Assembly (NCBI GenBank): GCA_029762595.1
Contig: JARVGJ010000003.1
Span: 62,001 to 126,000 of the forward strand
Length of the DNA stretch: 64,000 bases
DNA from: Methanolobus sp.
Lineage (GTDB): Archaea > Halobacteriota > Methanosarcinia > Methanosarcinales > Methanosarcinaceae
Reading direction: 5' to 3'
Shown one piece after another: positions 63,272-64,000 of this stretch. Made by a program: the position numbers and the translations under genes. The notes under the pieces were generated by a model, which saw only the letters and a program-made list of their open reading frames with translations, searched no databases and was not told where the DNA came from. Every line of letters begins with the position of its first letter. Positions within the stretch are counted from its first letter, which is position 1.

Positions 63272-64000
63272 ATGGTAATGGATAAACTCGGGAATTCCCT
63301 GCAGGAAGCCCTGAAAAAGCTGGTGAAATCGGGGCGAATAGATGAGCGGACCGTAAATGAAGTGGTCAAGGATATCCAGCGGGCTTTGCTCCAGTCAGAC
63401 GTGAACGTCAAGCTGGTAATGCAGATGTCGCAGCATATCAAGGAACGTGCACTCAAAGAAGACGTCCCTTCCGGAATGAGCCCCAGGGAACACATAATAA
63501 GGATAGTGTACCAGGAGCTTATCAATATAATAGGGAAGAGTACCGACATTCCCCTCAAGCCCCAGACCATAATGATGATAGGTCTGCAGGGTAGCGGTAA
63601 GACGACAACGACATCAAAGCTTGCACGCTACTTCCAGAGGAAAGGGCTTAAACCTGCTGTTATTTGTGCCGATACTTTCAGGCCCGGAGCATACCAGCAA
63701 CTCAAGACGCTCTGTACCAGACTCAACGTTGCATTCTATGGAGAAGAGGGCAATCCGGATGCTGTTGGAATTGTAGAAAGAGGCCTGAAAGAGCTTCAAA
63801 AACATGACGTACTGATCGTAGATACTGCTGGAAGACACTCACTTGAGAGTGACCTTATAAAGGAAATGGAAGACATACACGCTGTGGCCAGGCCGGACTA
63901 TAAACTGCTTGTACTTGATGGCGCCATCGGACAGCAGGCCAGTGAACAGGCAAAGGCCTTCAATGATTCCATCGGGATATCCGGAGTGGTTATCTCCAAG
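63272..64000 (+). CDS. srp54: Signal recognition particle GTPase SRP54, 3'-truncated by window edge
   Basis: The reading frame opens at ATG 63272 and is open to the last base; 243 residues are visible of about 440. The N domain ([34 protein letters not shown]) is followed by the G domain: G1 [17 protein letters not shown]2 [13 protein letters not shown]3 [10 protein letters not shown], and DGAIGQQA. The M domain that binds signal peptides and 7S RNA is beyond the window. GGATGATCCTTAA precedes the ATG; a second in-frame ATG follows two codons later. Confidence 0.96.
   Translation, partial: MVMDKLGNSLQEALKKLVKSGRIDERTVNEVVKDIQRALLQSDVNVKLVMQMSQHIKERALKEDVPSGMSPREHIIRIVYQELINIIGKSTDIPLKPQTIMMIGLQGSGKTTTTSKLARYFQRKGLKPAVICADTFRPGAYQQLKTLCTRLNVAFYGEEGNPDAVGIVERGLKELQKHDVLIVDTAGRHSLESDLIKEMEDIHAVARPDYKLLVLDGAIGQQASEQAKAFNDSIGISGVVISK

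Overview
This window is a chromosomal segment of a methanogenic archaeon, most probably a member of the Methanosarcinaceae. The evidence is archaeal: ribosomal proteins L40e and S17e, an SRP54 GTPase, an initiator tRNA with an A1:U72 pair, TATA-box promoters, GatA/GatB, MptA, GGGP synthase, the archaeosine enzyme RaSEA, a component-A2 type ABC ATPase, soluble HdrC/HdrB, and chromosomal protein MC1. PGF-CTERM and PEF-CTERM surface proteins and a single-domain NrpRI fit the methylotrophic Methanosarcinales. The genus is not decided by the sequence.

Left part (1-11.3 kb): the 3' part of gatA with gatB, a small winged-helix protein, the rpl40e-GGGP synthase pair, an A2-type ABC protein, a three-gene phasin-like/beta-rich module, an AarF/UbiB kinase and the nitrogen repressor NrpRI.

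Nitrogen block (11.3-34.5 kb): amtB-glnK, a PKD-domain surface protein on the other strand, the operon nifH-nifI1-nifI2-nifD-nifK-nifE-nifN, a small redox island (nitroreductase, glutaredoxin, two Rieske proteins), glnA with a GNAT gene, a split archaeal glutamate synthase (three GltB-domain genes plus an FrhB-like flavo/Fe-S subunit) and a second glnA. Together these take up ammonium, sense 2-oxoglutarate and nitrogen status (GlnK, NifI1/I2, NrpR), fix N2, and assimilate ammonium by the GS-GOGAT route. The amtB and nifH promoters share a near-identical element at the same distance from the TATA box. This is a good candidate NrpR operator.

Middle part (34.5-54 kb): hdrC-hdrB, tRNA-Arg(CCT), acetyltransferases and an M20 amidohydrolase, a predicted nucleotidyltransferase, mptA, MC1, argB, RaSEA, GMP synthase subunit B, recQ, a previously easy-to-miss 45-codon gene, a type IV prepilin/preflagellin peptidase, an HPS-RraA fusion, pyrB-pyrI, and the rps17e-dapA-dapB operon.

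Right part (54-64 kb): DNA polymerase IV, an AT-rich gap, a methyltransferase/ATP-grasp fusion followed by two encapsulin-type ferritin-like genes with no shell gene in view, a PEF-CTERM protein, a DUF1624 membrane protein, a zinc-ribbon protein, methylthioadenosine phosphorylase with a phosphoribosyltransferase, initiator tRNA-Met, and the start of srp54. No CRISPR array, transposase, integrase or rRNA gene is visible. The most unusual items are the phasin-like trio, the methyltransferase/ATP-grasp plus ferritin-like cluster, the Rieske/glutaredoxin island beside nif, and several perfect 12-15 bp tandem duplications in intergenic DNA, three of them lying at or beside gene 3' ends.
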